Position numbers and translations under genes: made by a program. Below are positions 60,708-64,000 of a DNA stretch of 64,000 nucleotides, in pieces. Below the pieces are notes generated by a model, which saw nothing but the letters and a program-made list of their open reading frames with translations, was not told the DNA's origin and did no database searches. Source of the stretch: Ctenosaura bakeri (taxonomy: Eukaryota; Chordata; Lepidosauria; Squamata; Iguanidae); contig CAOLHI010000643.1 of assembly GCA_948474755.1 (NCBI GenBank), positions 186,001 to 250,000 on the forward strand. The letters are read 5' to 3'. Every line of letters starts with the position of its first letter. The stretch's first letter is position 1.

Positions 60708-60845
60708 ATAGATTTGCCATGTTGCCAAACAACAATCTTCAGATTCTTAAAATCAGTAAAAGAGATGAAGGAATTTACAGATGTGAAGGAAGAGTAGAAG
60801 CCAGAGGGGAAATTGATTTTCGGGATATCATTGTACTTGTAAATG
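60708..60845 (+). CDS. NCAM2: NCAM2 exon, second half of Ig domain 2 (exon 5 by family order)
   Basis: The 138-base exon runs from acceptor cctttccag to donor gtaagg, phase 1-1. The split codon AAT gives the Asn of DNRFAML. It carries [15 protein letters not shown], then [18 protein letters not shown] with the closing Ig2 cysteine, and ends IIVLVN just before Ig3 would start. With the previous exon it makes a complete Ig2 fold with no internal stop. The open frame continues a few codons past the donor, but the intron starts there by phase and consensus. The next family exon, which would begin with the VPP-type linker into Ig3, was not found before the window ends. Confidence 0.98.
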
Positions 60846-61672
60846 GTAAGGAGCAAAGGTGAACTAAACTGCTTCTATCTTGCTTTGGTGTGTTAGAACA
60901 ACTCAATCAATATTAGGGAATTAATTGTAGCAACTAACTTCCATTAAGGACCTGCTTTGAGGAAGATACATAAAAATATGGCACTCAACGTGGCTTTGAA
61001 CACTTAAAACAAGCATATTTTACAATTCACTGCATGTGAAAGTTAAAAAGCTTAAAGTAACATTAAATTAAAACCAGTTAAAAACAAAACAAAAGAACAT
61101 TATGCAAGATAACTATAAGATAGGTATACATTTGTACAAATTTTGTAGAACAAATATAGTACACCAACTCCTCTCAAAAAGAAGTCTAGATGATTTATAT
61201 GCAAATAAAAGTATTAGCATATACAATTTTGTAGTTGGCAATTATTTGCAATTCATTTAAAGGGATTTTTTATTTAAATCTGACATGGTCTGGGAAAGTC
61301 ATTTTCATCATTTTCAATAATGAACTGCTGAAATCCTTTATAGCAATAATAACATGTAAAGAGTGTGTTTGGAATGTGTAATGTGGTCATGTCAAAAAAT
61401 TGCAATGCATTATAAAATGTAAATTTGCATTAGAAATGCTAAAAGTGATCCATTTAGAGCCTAACATGTAAGACGTTTCATATTCATTAGTTCTTTGGAT
61501 AGTTAAGCTCATTTCATTCAAATGGGCTATGTGAAGATTGTTTAAATTTTTGTCTATCTGTGGGTTACTTCTTCTGTTGAACCATTTCTGCTGAAAGTTA
61601 TCATGTAGATTGGGTTTTGTTTTGTTTGTTTTACATTTTTTTCCACCATTTAGGGTGCAAGTTCCTGTCTTA

Positions 61673-61851
61673 GGCCATTTCCGCACTAGCCTGTTATAGC
61701 ATGATGATTCTACTTTCAACATCCTCTGGAATCCTGGGGTTTGCAGTTTCAGGAGGGGCTGCCCAGCCCCTCCCAAAACTGCAAACCCCAGGATCCAGAG
61801 GATGTTGAAAGTGGAATCATCACACTATAACAGGCTAGTGCGGAAATGGCT
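61673..61851. mobile_element. Near-perfect palindromic MITE in NCAM2 intron 5
   Basis: Left GGCCATTTCCGCACTAGCCT, right AGGCTAGTGCGGAAATGGCT. Arms of nearly 90 bases have only a few mismatches or indels around a GGGGCTGCCCAGCCCC centre. The youngest-looking member of its family here. The 3-bp flanks (TTA and CCA) do not match. Confidence 0.75.
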
Positions 61852-61908
61852 CCAGAGTTTAAACAGAAGTCAAATTCGTTCTGTATAATGATTCTGTATA
61901 ATCCATTA

Positions 61909-62673
61909 CCATATTTGCCAGTGTATAAGACACACTTTTTTCTCCCCAAAAAAACTCTTAAAAATGGGGTGCGTCTTTTATGCCAAGTGCATCATAGGAA
62001 GCCCTACTTTCCCGCTCTCCCCCAAGCTGGAGCAAAATGCCTATAAAAGGGAGGAGGTGAAAGAAAGACTCCCGTGAGGCTTCATTCCACCTTCCCTGCC
62101 ATTAGGCAAAGTAACTACGAAAGGCAAGGGAGGGGCTGGGGAAGCCCTTTGAGGGCACTGGCTCCACCCCCTGGACCCTCTCCTCCCTTTTCTAGGCATA
62201 AGGAAAATGCCTAGGAAAGGCAGGGAAGGGGCTGTGGAAGCCCTGCGTAGGCACTGGCTCTGCCCACGGATCCTCTCCTGCCTTTTCTAGGCATTTTCCT
62301 TATGCCTAGAAAAGACAGGGGAGGGACTGGGGAGCCCAGCATGGTTGCTGGCTCCACCTCCTGGATCCTCTCCTACCTTATCTAGGCATAAGGAAAATGC
62401 CTAGGAAAGGCAGGGGAGGGCTGACTCCACCCCCAACCCTTCACCTGTTTTTTCTATATTGGCAGGGGAGGGTCTAGACTCCCTCTCTCTTTCCTGTGCA
62501 TTTTGCCTTGGTGGGGAGAACTCCCTCTGAGGTGAAATGGAAGGGAACAGGGGAGGGTGAAGCCTCACTGCCATATAAGATGTACCCATACTAAAAAAGT
62601 TTTTCCAAAAAATATCCTTCAAAAATGGAGTGTGTCTTATATGCCTGTGTGTCTTATACATTGGCAAATATGG
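61909..62673. mobile_element. TA-flanked TIR element with internal ~95-bp tandem repeats
   Basis: Ends CCATATTTGCCAGTGTATAA and TTATACATTGGCAAATATGG are inverted repeats, flanked by TA, with GACACACTTTT-like sequence inside each end. The interior (about 62119-62430) is three ~95-bp tandem units plus a partial one. Each unit carries the core CTAGGCAT-7 bases-ATGCCTAG, inverted in the middle unit. No transposase frame was found; superfamily not assigned. Confidence 0.7.
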
Positions 62674-62830
62674 TACACTATGGTTTCTGGTGATGGCTGG
62701 AAGAAAGGAGGAAGATCTCAGAAAGTCCAAAAAATGATTCTTGCATAGCCATCTCATAGTCACATTATTGTGTCCCCAGAAGTAAATTTGTGGTATATGG
62801 TTGAATTCGAAGACATTTTGGATCTCCTTT

Positions 62831-62910
62831 GAGACTGGCTGAGAGAAAGGACTTCATAGCATAAGCTTTCATAGACTTAAGTCTACTTCATCAGATGCAT
62901 AGAGTGAAAA
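62831..62910 (+). repeat. Short copy of an unclassified interspersed repeat
   Basis: GCATAAGCTTTCATAGACTT, AAGTCTACTTCATCAGATGC and ATAGAGTGAAA match the 52946-53080 repeat's core. Confidence 0.5.
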
Positions 62911-64000
62911 ACCTAGGAACAAGCCTTTGTAGCTACGAATGAGCAAATTGTCTGTGAGAATAGCAGTAGAAATGAAAAACTTTTGGGTAGAGTGATGAGG
63001 TGACACATTCAGTTTTAACAATGGTCACTGTAGGAGAAAGACAAGAGGAAAGATGTGCCTAAAGCTAAGTTGAACAGATAACCATATGAATAGTGCAGCA
63101 GGTCATTGGAATGTGGTATAATACTGGCTTGATACCAAAAAGGACATGTGATAAACTGGCAAAGAGTACTGAAATGTAGGCTGATATGATTCAGGCACTG
63201 AATATGAACAATACTTTGTTTACAGGAATTAAGCATGTGTAACAACAACAACAAATGTTGTTTGGCAATTTGAAACTGTTTTCTCACATCAGTAGACAGT
63301 TGCAGTTCATCTACATGGCTGTGTCAGGAATCTGCATTAGGATACATTTTAATTTAAAGTAGCTGATTTAACTTTAATAAACATAAATGAAACCCTTTTC
63401 ATTTCTTTTCTTAATTGATGTGCACAAAAAAAAACTTCAATTTTTATTTGGTTTAAAATTCTGCTAATTTAATCATGCCTAAATTATGCAAATTAACTGT
63501 TAATTTTAACCCATGGGGGGGGGCAATAGCTTTTGAGGGTATTATGAAGATTTATCTGCTTAGGAAATATTCTTTTGTAAATGTTGACATGCCTTACTCT
63601 TTTATATTTTTGCTTGTTTTATATTTTTCTTTTATATTTTTGCTTTTGCCTTTTCAGGGTGAGCATATTTAGCCAAGCCAGTATAGTTCAGTGCTGTATT
63701 GCTATTGACTTTCCCAGAAAAAGCTTTGGTGGCTGGGTAGTTTCTTCATTTTTTTAATTTATTTTTTATTTTTTATTTTTAATGACAAACTGTTCATTTC
63801 CCTTCCTTCTGTATTACCAGTCCACTTCTGTCACAGGATCAGTGTTTTAATAACTTGTCTTTCCAATCTCATGAACTCATGCTGAGGAAAGGGATTTCCA
63901 TTCTGTTGGTTTGGTTTCTTTCTTGTTATTGGAAATCCATGAGTTACTTTTGTACTTTTTATTAAATACCCAAGGTGTCTAGGAAGAAATGATTGTTATT

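Larger units (their letters stand above)
60846..64000 (+). other. NCAM2: NCAM2 intron 5, truncated by the window end
   Basis: At least 3155 bases after the Ig2 exon. It holds two DNA-transposon insertions (61.7-62.7 kb) and a short interspersed repeat near 62.85 kb. An ag followed by ggtgag at about 63657 looks like an acceptor, but the reading phase hits a stop at once and does not resemble Ig3. Confidence 0.85.

Noticed and set aside
63650..63670. Acceptor-like TTTTCAG followed by GGTGAGCAT as the next NCAM2 exon
   Set aside because: Stop codon almost at once and no Ig3-like sequence.
1..64000. CRISPR array, operon, phage or other prokaryotic system
   Set aside because: No regularly spaced repeats with unique spacers, no compact gene clusters; introns and vertebrate repeats throughout.

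Overview
The window is vertebrate nuclear DNA, AT-rich and intron-dominated. It almost certainly comes from a squamate reptile (a lizard-type genome). The evidence for a squamate is the mix of repeats: a degraded BovB (RTE-clade) LINE, several tRNA-derived Sauria-type SINEs and a 5S-rRNA-headed SINE that end in BovB-like tails, L2-like and CR1 LINEs, and abundant short terminal-inverted-repeat (TIR) DNA transposons. No prokaryotic gene, CRISPR array, or functional tRNA or rRNA gene was seen.

The only protein-coding gene supported is NCAM2 (neural cell adhesion molecule 2), on the + strand and partial at both ends. Four consecutive exons are recognised at 55111-55182, 57360-57566, 58309-58452 and 60708-60845. 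All four begin and end in the same phase (one base of a codon in the upstream exon, two in the downstream one). Joined, they form one open frame for immunoglobulin domains 1 and 2, with the expected Cys/Trp/Cys cores. The signal-peptide exon was not found, so 1-55110 is read as the 3' part of a very long first intron. The window ends inside the intron after the last Ig2 exon.

The intronic sequence is a dense record of transposition. 1-14.9 kb holds an L2-like fragment (-), a Sauria SINE, a near full-length but broken BovB (+), and a second L2-like LINE (+) carrying two foreign segments. 17.8-28.9 kb holds an exact 104-bp direct repeat, BovB tails, TA-flanked MITEs, the 5S-headed SINE (-) and another tRNA-type SINE. 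29.4-31.8 kb is a repeated LTR-like block. 33-40 kb and 43.7-54.8 kb are rich in MITEs of two kinds. One kind is flanked by TA and starts CAGT; the other starts GGCC-TTTCC and is flanked by 3-bp duplications. 47.6-50.1 kb is a small cluster that includes a CR1 with a 241-codon open frame. The NCAM2 introns at 58.8-62.9 kb carry a CR1 tail, palindromic MITEs and a TIR element whose internal ~95-bp repeats contain an inverted core.

Nothing here supports a new multigene system. The most interesting observations are structural: the hairpin-core inversion inside the 61.9-62.7 kb element, the shared 3-bp duplications of the GGCC-ended MITEs, the shared BovB-like tails of LINE and SINEs, and the exact 104-bp duplication.
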